Below the pieces are notes generated by a model, which worked only from the letters and a program-made list of their open reading frames with translations, did no database searches and was not told the DNA's origin. Of a DNA stretch of 64,000 nucleotides, positions 46,301 through 58,300 are shown piece by piece. The position numbers and the translations under genes were made by a program. The stretch is from contig VUYV01000510.1 of the NCBI GenBank assembly GCA_008711295.1, positions 272,058 to 336,057 of the forward strand, in the 5' to 3' direction. Within the stretch, counting starts at the first letter, position 1. The number at the start of each line of letters is the position of its first letter. Source of the DNA: Anarhynchus alexandrinus. Taxonomy: Eukaryota > Chordata > Aves > Charadriiformes > Charadriidae.

Positions 46301-49300
46301 CCTGAAGACAGGCAGTGTTTGCTGTCCCTGGGATAGGGGCAGGGATGCTGTGCCTTGGGCTGGCACCCCGCCCGGTCCCGATCTTGTCCCCACAGCCCGT
46401 CCCACCCTCCCTCAGCCCCACTGATCGCAACAGGGGGGTGCCCAATTTCACCCTGGGGTGCAGCAGCTCCAGCCCTCACTCTGGAGCCCGGTGTGGGCAC
46501 CTCTCCCTGCCCACCCATCCCTGGTGGGGGGCACTTGGGGACTGGTACTGACCTCCTTCGTGTGCTGGGGGAGCATCGTGGCATGGATGGGCACCGGGGG
46601 GGGCACAGCCCCTGCCACGCCGAGGTTGCCAGCCGGGTGCCCGCTCTCACCCCTGCAGCGGCTTGATCTGCGGTGCCATAACCTCACAGTACCTGCTGGA
46701 GAAGTCCCGTGTGGTCTTCCAGGTGGGTTGCAAGGGGGTCCCGGGGTCTGGCACACATCCCCCCCCCTGCCGCTGCCCCTGCCCCAGCTTGGTCCTGTGC
46801 TCCCCAGGCCAAGAGCGAGCGCAACTACCACATCTTCTATGAGATGCTGGCAGGGCTGCCCGCCCACCAGCGGCAGCGGTACTGCCTGCAGGGCGCCGAA
46901 ACCTACTACTACCTGAACCAGGTAGCGTGTCCCCTGCCCGACTCCCCTGCACTGTCCGCTTTTTGGGGGGCTGGCCAAGCTTAGGGTGCTGGTGGGTTCC
47001 TGAGTCCTCTTGGATTCGGCATGCGGATGGGGGGGGGTGCTCGGGGCAGGGTGTCCTCCCCCACCCCTGGGTGTCCCCCCCTGGGACCTGCTGATGGCAC
47101 CGAGGGGGCCATGCCAGGGTGGGAACTGTGAGATCCCCGGCAAGGACGACGCGGAGGATTTCCGTCGGCTGCTCAACACCATGGAGGTGCTGAGCTTCAG
47201 TGTGGAGGAGCAGAACAGCATCTTCCGCATCCTCTCCTCCGTCCTCCACCTGGGCAACGTCTACTTTGAAAAATACGAGGTACCCCAAGGGGAGCCAAGC
47301 CACGCTCCTTGGGCCCGATTCGGGATGCGGTGAAGCAGGGGAGGAGAGGGGGGTGTCACCACATCCCACCACCTCATTGTATCCCACAGACTGACTGCCA
47401 GGAGGTTGCCACGGTGGTGAGTGCCACGGAGATCCGGACGGTGGCTGAGCTGCTGCAGGTCTCCCCCGAGGGCCTGCAGAAAGCCATCACCTTCAAGGTG
47501 ACGGTGAGTGTGGAGTTGGGGGCACAGGCAGGGAAGGGGGGGTCCCTGGTCCCTGGGGATCACGGCTGCTGTTGCTAAAACTCCATCACGCCCTTGGTTT
47601 TGTGCACCCCGACCAGGAAACGCAGCGGGAGAAGATTTTTACCCCCCTGACTGTCGAAAGTGCTGTGGATGCCAGGTAGAGGGAAGGGGGAACTGTGCTG
47701 TGTGGGGGCATGGGGGGTGTCTGGCTCCCAGGGACGGGGCGAGAGGTGAGATGCCAGGCTGGGAAAGGGGACAGTTGAGTCCCTCAGTGCAGATTAGGCT
47801 CTCCGGTGATTAAAACTGCAGCCTCAAGGGCTGCCCCGTGCACGACATGAGGCTGTGATGGGTGCTGGCCACCGTGGTGGGGATGTGTGCCGTGCCGTGC
47901 TGTGCCGTGCCATGCCATGCTGTGCTGGAGCTCCAGTGCTCTGCTCATCTGCCCCCTCCCCAGGGATGCCATTGCCAAGACTCTCTACTCCCTGCTCTTC
48001 GGCTGGCTCACGGACCGCATCAACAAGCGGGTGTACCCGCGGCAGGAGGCCCTCTCCATCGCCATCCTGGACATCTACGGCTTTGAGGTGAGCAGGATCC
48101 ATTCTGGCTCCATCCCCCCAGCTGCCAGCCCCGGGGCTGCGGGGTCTCAGGCACCACGGACCTTCCTTCTCGCAGGACCTCAACTTCAACAGCTTCGAGC
48201 AACTATGCATCAACTACGCCAACGAGTACCTGCAGTTCTTCTTCAACAAGATTGTCTTCCAGGAGGAGCAGGTGGGCCGGCAAGTGGTGCTGAGCTCTGC
48301 CCCGTGCCAAGCATCACCACGGGGTGGGGGGCACGGGGCTAACCGGGTGCTGGCCCTGCAGGAGGAGTACCTCCGGGAGCAGATTGAGTGGAAGGAGATC
48401 CCCTTCAGCGACAACCAGCCCTGCATCGACCTCATCTCCCAGAAGCCCTATGGCATCCTCCGGATCCTCGATGACCAGAGCTGTTTCCCCCAGGTGAGGG
48501 GTTGCCCGGTGCCGAGGCAGCAAGGACAGCAGCATTGGGTGGTCACTGTGCCCAGGGTGACACCATGGCCCAGGGCTGCTTTACTCCTGGGCTGTCCTGG
48601 ACAATCTGGGAGACCTCCCGGGTTTCTCTGGGCTGGACAAGCCCCGAGAGCTTCCAGGTCTGTGCCACCGGAGCAACTTCTCCCAGAGGACTTGCTTTTG
48701 CAGGAGTTAATGAAAAACCGCTCCCAGCTGCCCTATAAAAGAGAGAAGGGTGGTTGCACCCTCTCTGCCAATGGGGAAACTGAGGCACAGAGCAGCAGAT
48801 GCCCATCACTGCGCAGCTGCTCGATGGCAGAGCTGAGAGTGGGGTCTGGCCAGTTGTCCAGGCATCCCCATCCCAGAGACTACAGCCCCAGGCCTGCTGA
48901 ACAGCCCAAGCCATGTCTCACCCTTGTGTCTGTCCCCAGGCCACCGACCACACGTTCCTCCAGAAGTGTCACTACCACCATGGGATGAACCCACTGTACA
49001 CCAAGCCGAAGATGCCACTGCCCGAGTTCACCATCAAGCACTATGCAGGGAAGGTGACCTATCAGGTGTGTGGCAGTGGGAGGGTGGAGAGGGTTAAGGA
49101 AGAGGTTTATGGTGTTGATCCCTCAACAGGGGGTGAGGGGCAGCCCAGGGGTTCAACTAGGGGCTCCACATCCCATCCAGGCACTCCTTCCTCCCACCAC
49201 CATGCCACCAGGCTCCTCACCATGAGGTTTTGCTATTTGCCAGGTTCACAAGTTTTTGGATAAAAACTATGACCAGGTCCGTCAGGATGTGTTGGACCTT

Positions 49301-52300
49301 TTCATCAGCAGTAGGACCAAGGTAAGGCCCTGCCCAGCCGTGGCTTTTTGGTGCTGGGGGGACAGCGGGCATGGATACCCCTTCTGTACATACCACTTTT
49401 CATGTCCCCAAGCCTGTGGCCCCATAGCAGGTGAAGCCAAGGGGAACCAGGAGCAGAGGATGCCTCCAGCTCCTCCCTGTGCCCTCTTCCCACAGGGTCC
49501 TCTGTGCTTTGACCTCTCAAGCACTGGCATAAATGGGCATGTGGGCTGCTTTTGTGCTTCCCCATCCCCATCTGGGGAACCCATCTGCAAATAGGGGATG
49601 TGACTCGCTCAGGGATAGGCAACCAGGCAGCAGCCGGGCTGGGAAGGGGAGCCAGGAAAGGTGCACCATCCCGGTCACCTTCCTCCTCCCTAACCCTTCC
49701 CATCTCCCCAAGGTGGTGGCCAACCTCTTCTTTGGCCATGCCCAAGTGGTGGCCCGGCAGAGGAGCCTGATCAGGAGGAGCAGCACCAGAACACGGCGGT
49801 ACAAGGCCCCCACCGTGGCTGCTCGGTTCCAGCAGTCGCTCCTGGACCTGGTGGAGAAGATGGAGAGGTCAGGGCAGGCAGGGTGGGCAGAGCAGGCAGG
49901 GCAGGCAGACAGGCCATGCTCTGGACTGGTGGGAGCAGGGTGATAGCCCAGGGTGGCCAGGATGGTTTTGTCCCCTGTCCCCCATGGCTGAAGGCATCTC
50001 TCCAATGCAGGTGCAACCCCTTCTTTGTGCGCTGCCTCAAACCCAACAACAAGAAGGTGAGAGCCAGCTTGGGGCTTTCCTACTCATGGCAATGCTGATG
50101 CTGCCTGCTCTCACTGGCACGGGGAGCATGGCAGGAACGTGGTGGGCAGGGGTCTGCCCACACGGCCACCGAGGCTTCTCCCCATCTCACCCCCAGGAGC
50201 CAGGGCTCTTTGAGGCTGACGTGGTTAGCAGCCAGCTGCGGTATTCAGGGATTCTGGAGACCATCCGCATCCGCAAGGAGGGCTTCCCCATCCGCATCCC
50301 CTTCTTCGTCTTCATCGACAGGTGCCTTGGGGGCTGTGGGTTGGGTACCACCGTCCCAGCGAGTGGAGGCCACAAAGCTTGTGGGTGTTTTTGGGGGGCA
50401 GTGTTTGGCCTGGGGGGCCCCCACAGTGGGAGCTGGGAGCCCCCACTGTGGTGCACAGCACTGGGAGAAGCTTCTTTCCCAGGCACAGTGCTAATCACCA
50501 TGGGGAGGGTCTGTGCCGGTGTCCCAGTGGAGTGCCACATGGTGATGGTGTCACGGTCTCACCCAGGTACCGCTGCCTAGTCGACATGTGGTCCAATGTC
50601 ATTCCCAACGGGTCCAACTGTGTGGAGATGCTGAGGAACCTCTGCCCTGTCAGCCCCAGCATGTACTACGTCGGTGTCAGCAAGGTACCATCCCAAGCAG
50701 AGGGCTCTGCTCCAGGGATGCCCTGGGGGAGGGTGGCCAAGGTGGGGGGGCTCACAGCGTCGCCCCCTGCTCCCAGCTCTTTCTCAAGGAGCAGCTGTAC
50801 CAGGCGCTGGAGAGCAAGCGAGCCCGTGCCCATCACCTGGCCGCGCTCACGCTCCAGCGCTACGCTCGCACCTTCTTCATCAAGAGGCGCTTCCGCTCCC
50901 TCCGCCGAAAGATCGTTCTCCTGCAGAGCCGGGCGCGGGGCTACCTGGCCAGGTAGGGGTCCTGGGGGGACGGTGGGTGGGTGCTGGTGGGTGACAGAGG
51001 GTGACGGGTGCCCTCCCGCAGGCAGCGGTACCGGCGCATGCGGCACACGCTCATCAAGTTCAGGTCGCTGGTGCACATCTACGTGAACCGCCGGCGGTAC
51101 CTCAAGGTGAGGTGGGGGCTGGCACAGCCCAGGGGGGTCCCAAGCACCCACTCCCACCCTGCTGCATGCTCAGTGGTGGGTCTGGAGAGGGCACAGCGGC
51201 ACCCCCAGGTCCTGAGCCCCCCCATATCCCATCTCCACCACCTCCTCCATGCCCCGTGGCATGTGGGCAGTGCCTCTTTGGGGTGAAAGCCTGGTGATGC
51301 TGGGGGGGTGATGGCACCCCAGTGGGGTCCCGCTGCCTCTGGGTACCCCTCCATGCTGGCAGGGGCTCAGCGCAGCTGCTCTGCTTGCAGAGAAAGGAGG
51401 ATGCCCGCCGGCGGGCGGAGGAGGAGAGGGAGAGGATGAAACAGGTAACGGGCTGCGAGTGTGCGGCGCTGAGGGGAGCATGCACGAGTGAAGCCTGTGC
51501 AACGCATGTTGCTGTGCCCTCATCCCTGCCATGTGCTCGCCTGTCCCCATGCTGCTGGCCAGGGCACCCATGGGTGCTGGGGCAGGGAGCAGTGTGGCAA
51601 GTGGGTGCATCCCTGTGCTGCGCCGGCAGGAGCTGACGAGGAGGGAGGTGGTGGACGTCACCCATCTGGAGATCCCGGCAGAGCTGATGGGGCTGCTGGA
51701 AGCTGCCGCAGGTGAGCGGGTCCCGCACCACCACCAGCACCATTCCCAACCCCGTGTCCCCATCCCCGTGGCCATGCCGTAGCTTCCCACTGTGCCGTAG
51801 CCTCCCGGGAGGTGAACGCCGGCTGCGTGGTCCTGGTGCCACCACCAGTGCTGCAGCCCGACTCCAAGCTCACCCTCCCACTCGACATCAATGATTACCC
51901 AATGGCCAAGTACGTGCGGGGCCACTTCCAGGTAAGGTGGGCGCCGCAGTCCGGTGGCGGGGAGCCTGCCCCGGCGGGCAGCCGGCTTTCGGGGAGTCCT
52001 CGGCGCCCCGGTCGTGGCTGAGCGGTTAGGTTCAGGGTCCCCACGGCGGCTCTGCCCGGCGGCTCCCCGCACCATCCCACCGGGCTCTGCCCCGGCTTCG
52101 GCCCCAGGGATGCCGCGGGGTGTGAGAGGGGCCGGATCCGGGGCGGCTGCGGTGCTGCGGGGAGCCGGCTGCCGCCTCCTTCCCTCCGCGTGGGTTCCTG
52201 TCGTCTCCAGAGGCCGGGGGGACCCCGCTGAGGTTATCGGAGAGAGACCCACCGAGCCCTCCTGGATGCCCGGCGCAGGGCGGATTCGGAAACGCTGGGG

Positions 52301-55300
52301 CGGGAGACCAGGTCGTTTTGCTCCTGGGACCCGGGCCCCATCCCCCATTGCTTTGCCCCCTTCCTCCTCCTCTTTGACCCCTGTTTTGCACTGTGTTTCC
52401 CAGTCCCCAGCATCCCAAACAACAGCGCCGGGGCCAGGTCCTGCTGTCAGTCTCACCGAGGTGCTGGCATCTCCGGTGCTGCCAGCACAGCCTGAGCCCG
52501 TCCCTGTCCCACTGCCAGGAGGCTGCTGGCCCCGCCCTGCACCCCAGCCCCTTCGCAGCCCCATAGCCCCCATCCAGCATCACCACCACACTCAGTGCCA
52601 TGGGGCCAGCCCTCTGTGGCCTGGGGCTGTCCCCAGGGCTCCGGTAGCCATGGGTGCGGGTGTCACCGCAGGAGCCAGCGTTCGGGATGCTGACGGCCCC
52701 GCTGGCAGCCCCCCTCACCCGGCTGGACGAGGAGCTGTGCCATGAGGCTCTCAGCCTCTTCCAGCTGGTAGGTGGGAAGGCACGGGGTCCAGCACCGCGG
52801 TCCCCTGCCCGCTCCCTGCCCGGGGCTGGAGGGAGGACCTCACTGTCCCCACGGCAGATCCTGCGGTTCATGGGGGACCCGGGGCTGGGCGGCCCACAGG
52901 AGACCCTCTTCGGTAACTACATCGTGCAGAAGGGGCTGTCGGCACCGGGGCTGCGGGACGAGCTCCTGGCACAAGCCGCCAACCAGGTCTGGCGTAACAC
53001 CAACGTCAACAACGAGGAGCGGGGCTGGCTGCTGCTGGCCGCCTGCCTCAGCGCCTTCCCCCCCTCCGCCGCCTTCGACAAGTATCTGCTCAAGTGAGCC
53101 GGGGCTGGGGACAGGGATGGGGACTGGGGCTGGCTGGGACCCTCGGGGATAGCCTGGCACTTGTGCCTGGGGACACTGCTGGGTCTCTCCAGAGGCTCTC
53201 TGGGCCAGCCTGGCATGTGTGCCTGGGGAAGCTACCCAGGTCCTGCTAGGAACGCTCTGAGGTCCCTCTGTGATCCTTGGGGCCAGTTTGGCACACATGG
53301 CCAGGGATTGTGCTCAGGTTCCTCCAGGATCCCTTGGACCAGCCTGGTACCTGTGACCAAGGGTACTGCCCAGGTCCCTCTAGGGATGCTCTGAGGTCCC
53401 TCTGTGGTCCCTGGGGCCAGTCTGGCACACGTGCCCAGGAATTATGCCCAGGTCCCTCTAGGGATGCTCTTAATCCCTCTGTGGTCCTCTGGGTCAGCCT
53501 GGCACATGTTCTGGGGGATGCTGCCCAGGTCCCTCCTGCAGCATCCTCCCTTCCCCGCAGGTTTGTCTCTGACTACGCCTTTGCTGGCTATAAGCCGGTG
53601 TGCCAGCGCAAGCTGATGCACGCCATGGCGAGGTCGCAGCTGGGTGCCGCGGCCGCCCGCACCTTCCCGCCCTCGCTGCTGGAGTGGACGGCGAACCGGC
53701 AGCAAGCCAGCATGGCGCTCGACCTCCACTGCTTCAACGGTGCGAGGCGGCGTGGGGCTGGGGGCATGGTGGTGGGGAGGGTCGGTCCAGGCTTGACCAC
53801 CCTGCTACCGTCATGGGCAGGAGGTGACCGGCAGGACCCACTCACCGCCCATCCTTCCCCAGGCGACCAGTTCTCCTGCCCCATCCACTCCTGGAGCACG
53901 GGCGAGGACCTGGCAGGGGATGTCCTGAAGCACAGGTACCCACCAGCTTGGCAGCCCTGCACCCAGCAGGGCGAGGATGGGGCACAGCATCACCCTGGGG
54001 CCATTTTGGGTGACTCCAGGACCTGGGAGCCAGGATGCCCAGATCATGGGCAGGGTGTCCCCATGGAGCTGGGGCACCGCTGGCAGCCCGTCCCCGTCCC
54101 CAGCATCCTGCTGTCAGCAGGGGCCTGGTGGAGGGCTGGCGTGGCTGGTCCGTGGCCATGAAGGCGGGTGCCCAGTGGGCTGAGCTGGCCGGCCATGACT
54201 ATGTCCTGGACCTCGTCTCCGACCTCGAGCTGCTCCGGGGCTTCCCCAAGCAGAAGTCCTGCTTCCTTGTCGCATGGGAGGGGGCCGAGAGCCGCGGCGG
54301 GGACAGCCGGGTGTAGGTACCCGGGCAGGGACAGGTCCCCCACCATGGGGCTGGTGGGGAAACGCTGGCGCTGGGCTGGATGGGTGCTGGCAGAGGCGTG
54401 GGTTGGGGTCCTGGGTGGGGGTCTGGCATACAGTGAGTGTGGGATGAGCACATCCTCCCTCCCTGCAGGGTGCTGGGACATGGCTTGGATTTGGATGAAG
54501 TGCCTCCTCCTCCAGCTGTGAAAGCCCCCACGCTGCCATCCACGGAGGTGTACTCCCCCCATGGTAGAGCATCATCCCCCCTGGCCCCCCAGTGCTGCAG
54601 GTGGGGTGGTGCCAGTGAAGTCCTGCCATGCCAGTGCTCATCCCTCCTCATCCCCCAGCAGATGGGGAATTTGGGGAGCCCCGGAGCCAGAAGGGTCTGG
54701 ACCGGTACCTGGACAGTCTGTTCGATCCCGTGCTCTCCTACGGCAATGGGGTGAGAGGGGCATCCCCTTGTCCAAGGCAGAGGGGGTCCAGCATTTTGGG
54801 GGCGTAGGTGGCTTGGCCTCTGTCCCTTGACACCTGCCCCCACAGGAGCTGGAGAAGCCGGCCGCCATCTCACAGAGGATGAAGGGAGGAGGTGGCACGG
54901 GAGGGGGGGACAGTGGCAGTGCTGAGCGAAGCGGACCCCAGGTGCCCACGGAGACGCATCAGCCGAGGGGTGAGCACCCGAACATTCCTTGCATCCCGAC
55001 CCAGCTCCCTGCCTCAGTTTCCCCACCAGATCCCTGGTGTGAGGGACATCCCTGCACCCGGCGCCCCACGGCCCTGGTACAGGGCTGCAGGATGCTGAGC
55101 TCTCCTCCTTTGCCATCGCAGCCCCGGAGCCAGCCCCGTCCCCGCAGCGCCGGGCAGATGCCAACCAGCCGCCTGGGCCCCCGGTCAGTGGGGCAGAGCT
55201 GGGGAGGGGGGGGCAGGAGGGGTCGACCCCTGCCCAGCCTCTGCTGTGGGGCAGCTCTCCTGGGCAGCTCCCCAGGGGTGGGCATAGCTGGAGAGGATGC

Positions 55301-58300
55301 CAGATCCTCACGGCATAGTGTCCCTTGCAGGGCAGAGCAGCGGAGGGGATGCCAGCCCGTGTCCCCCAGCCCCGGCCCTACTCGCAGAAAGCCGGTAAGG
55401 GGTCCCGGTGCAATGAGGGGGGCGACGGGGACTCGTGTGAGGGCAATGCCTGGCCCTCCCTGAGTCACCTGCTTGTCCCCACAGCACCTGTGGGCCGGCG
55501 GTGGCCAGGTGAGCTGGTGCAGCATTCCCGGCTCAACTCGGAGCACTTCCCACGGCCCACGCATGACATCCGCAACATCATCCGGCAGTGCCAGCCAGCC
55601 CCGCGCGGCTCCCAGCCCCCCAGGTACCCACTCAGGCTTCTCCTGCCTGCAGATGTGTGCGCTGGCCCTGATGTCGGGGTGCAGGTGATGCTGGGGGTGC
55701 AGGTAATCTTGGGATGTAGGTCATCCTGAGATAGAGCTGCTGCCAAGGATGTAGCTGATGCCAGGAAAAGGTGATGCTGAGATACAAACAATACTGGGGT
55801 GCAGGTAATATTGGGGTGCAGGTGATGCTGGGGTGCAGGTGATGCCGGGATGCAGGTGATGCCAGGGTGCAGCTGATACCAGGTACAGGTGATGCTGGGG
55901 TGCAGGAGATGCTGGGGGTTGCAGGTGATGCTGGGGTGCAGGCGATGTGAGGTGCTGTCTCCGTAGCAAGCTCTTTGGGAAGAAGCTGGACCCACATGAA
56001 GAAGCCATGCAGATCCTGAAGGAGCAGCTCTCAGCAGCTCGAGTCCCAGCGGCTGTGGTAGGGATGTGGCTGCCCACATGTTCCCCAAACCGGGCTAGGG
56101 TGGCCGCTGGCCCCGACTGCAGCCTGCTCTCTGCCTGGCAGGGGCCCAAGGAGGTGGTGGCCACGGTGAAGCCAGTCACCAGCAGCAGGTACCAGCTGCG
56201 AGCACCGATGGGGCGTCCAGTGGCCACCCGGCCCCCAGGTATCACAGGGCAGAACCGTGGTACTGGGGGGTCCAGAGCGGGGTGGGTCACCTCGTCCTCC
56301 CCAGCAGCACTGGGTGATGCCTGATGCAGCCGGGCACTGGTCCGGCTCTGCAGCATCCTCATGGGATAACTGCTGTGCCCGGCTAAACCCTCCCTGCCCC
56401 ACAACTGGCCCCTGTGCCTCAGTTTCCCCGGGTGGAGAGGGCCTGTTGGCGGTCCCCCCCAGGGATGTGGCAGGGCTTTCCGTCCCTTCGCAGTCTCCAT
56501 CTCGCGGGAGCTCCCATCCGAGGGGCAGCAGGTCCAGACCCAGCTGCACCGGAGCAGCAGCGAGGACTTCTACACCTACCACAACGTGCCCTGGAAAATT
56601 TACATCCGCAAGGAGGTGCGGGGGAACAGGGACAGGCTGGTGCCAAAGTGCCGCAGGGGTAAAGGGGGCTTTTCGTCAAGCCCGAGGCCCTGCGGGGTGG
56701 GTGATGCCGGTGATGCTCTGCTGGTCTCCCTCCTGGCAGGTTTTCTACCCCAAGGACAGCATCAACAACCCGCTGCTGCTCGACCTCATCTTCCGGCAGG
56801 TGAGGCACTGAACTGGCCCTGAAGCCCCCACGGGGGTCCCCTGGGAGCTGGGGAATCCCCTCACCTTGGCTGCCCCAAGCCAGGGGAGGCCATGCAGGGC
56901 AGAGGGGCTGGGGGGCACACCGGTCCCCCAGCACGGCCCTGCTGTTCTTCAACCCTTCCCCAGATCTTCAATGACACGCTCTCCGACACCTGCATCCGGA
57001 TCAGCCAGGAGGAGCGGCTCCGCTTGAAAACCCTCTTCGGTAATCCTCACTCACACCCCCACGTCCCACTGCTTCTGGGCTGGGGGGCTCACACCTGGGG
57101 GGGCCCAAATCTAGGGGTCTCACACCCAGCTATTCTGGTGCCTATCTGATTCCTCCTGGGCATCTCCAAGCCACAACTGGCTCTGCTTAAAGCCGGGGTA
57201 TTTTTTCCTCCAAATGCAATGAGTCCCCTGTGATTTAGTGCTCCACACAGTGACGAGTTGTGTCAGGTCTCAGCCAGGCTTGCTGCATTAGCGGGTCCCG
57301 GTGGGGGGACACCTGTCTCCATCACAGTCCTGCCAGGCTGGGGAAGGGGATGAGCATCTCCACTCTCCCCTTGGACCCTGTGTCCGGATCCTCCCCAGGA
57401 GGGGGGACACTCACCAGCGGGTATTTCTCCCCGCAGCGGAAAACAAGCTGGACTCCTTCAGCCCCGTGGCCACCGAGAGCGTCAAGAGGGAGATCATCGC
57501 CGCAGCCCGTGATGGCTGTGAGGTGTATTTCTCCCGCCTCTTCCCTGCCACGGTGAGGGTCTGGCCGTGGGGTAGGTTGGTGTGGGGGGGCACCGCAGCC
57601 CCCCGTGCCCCTGGCTGAGGCAGCGTCCCGGCCCGCAGGGCAGCGTGGGGACAGGCGTGCAGATCCTGGCCGTGTCCCACACCGGCATCAAGCTGCTGCG
57701 GCTGGTGAAGGGCACCAACGTCCCTGGGGAGCAGCTGCGGGTGCTGCGGGCGTACAGGTAGGGGCAAGGAGCCCCGGGTGGTCGGGGTGGGATGGGTGCT
57801 GTGGGTGCCGGGTGTTTCAGCCTCCCCTCGCCCTGCCTCAGCTATGCCGACGTGCTGTTCGTGACCACCCCGTCCAGGAACATGCTGGAGTTCAACCTGC
57901 GCAGCGAGAAGCTCATCCTCTTCTCCCCCAAAGCCCCCCAGGTCAAGGCCATGGTTGACCACTTCATCACGGAGCTCAGGAAGGTGGGGGGTGCCCCGGG
58001 GCCAGGGGGACAGCTAGGGGCACGTCCTGGGGGCCGGACCCTGCCTGTGTGTCCATGTTTGGGGTACCGAGGTGGGCAGCAGAGGGCAACCTGCAAATGG
58101 GACCATGCCTGGGGTGAGGGGGCATTTGGGGGGCACCATGGGGTGGTCCTGTGGCCGTGGGTGCTTGAAGCCCCTGTGCTGGGTGTGATGTGGGTGTGCG
58201 CGGGTGTGCATGTGCGTGCCTGCGTGCACGGGCTGTGCCAGCCCCCCCCCGTGCCCAGGACTCCCAGTACGTGGTGGCTGTGAGGAACTACAGCCCAGAG

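Noticed and set aside
51170..52573. 467-aa minus-strand open frame in MYO15A
   Set aside because: GC-rich intron and exon complement with few stop codons by composition. No recognisable domain.
55011..55036. CCTCAGTTTCCCCACC (and similar at 56415 and 63928) as MIR elements
   Set aside because: Only a short core-like word is present at each place, with no flanking MIR sequence.
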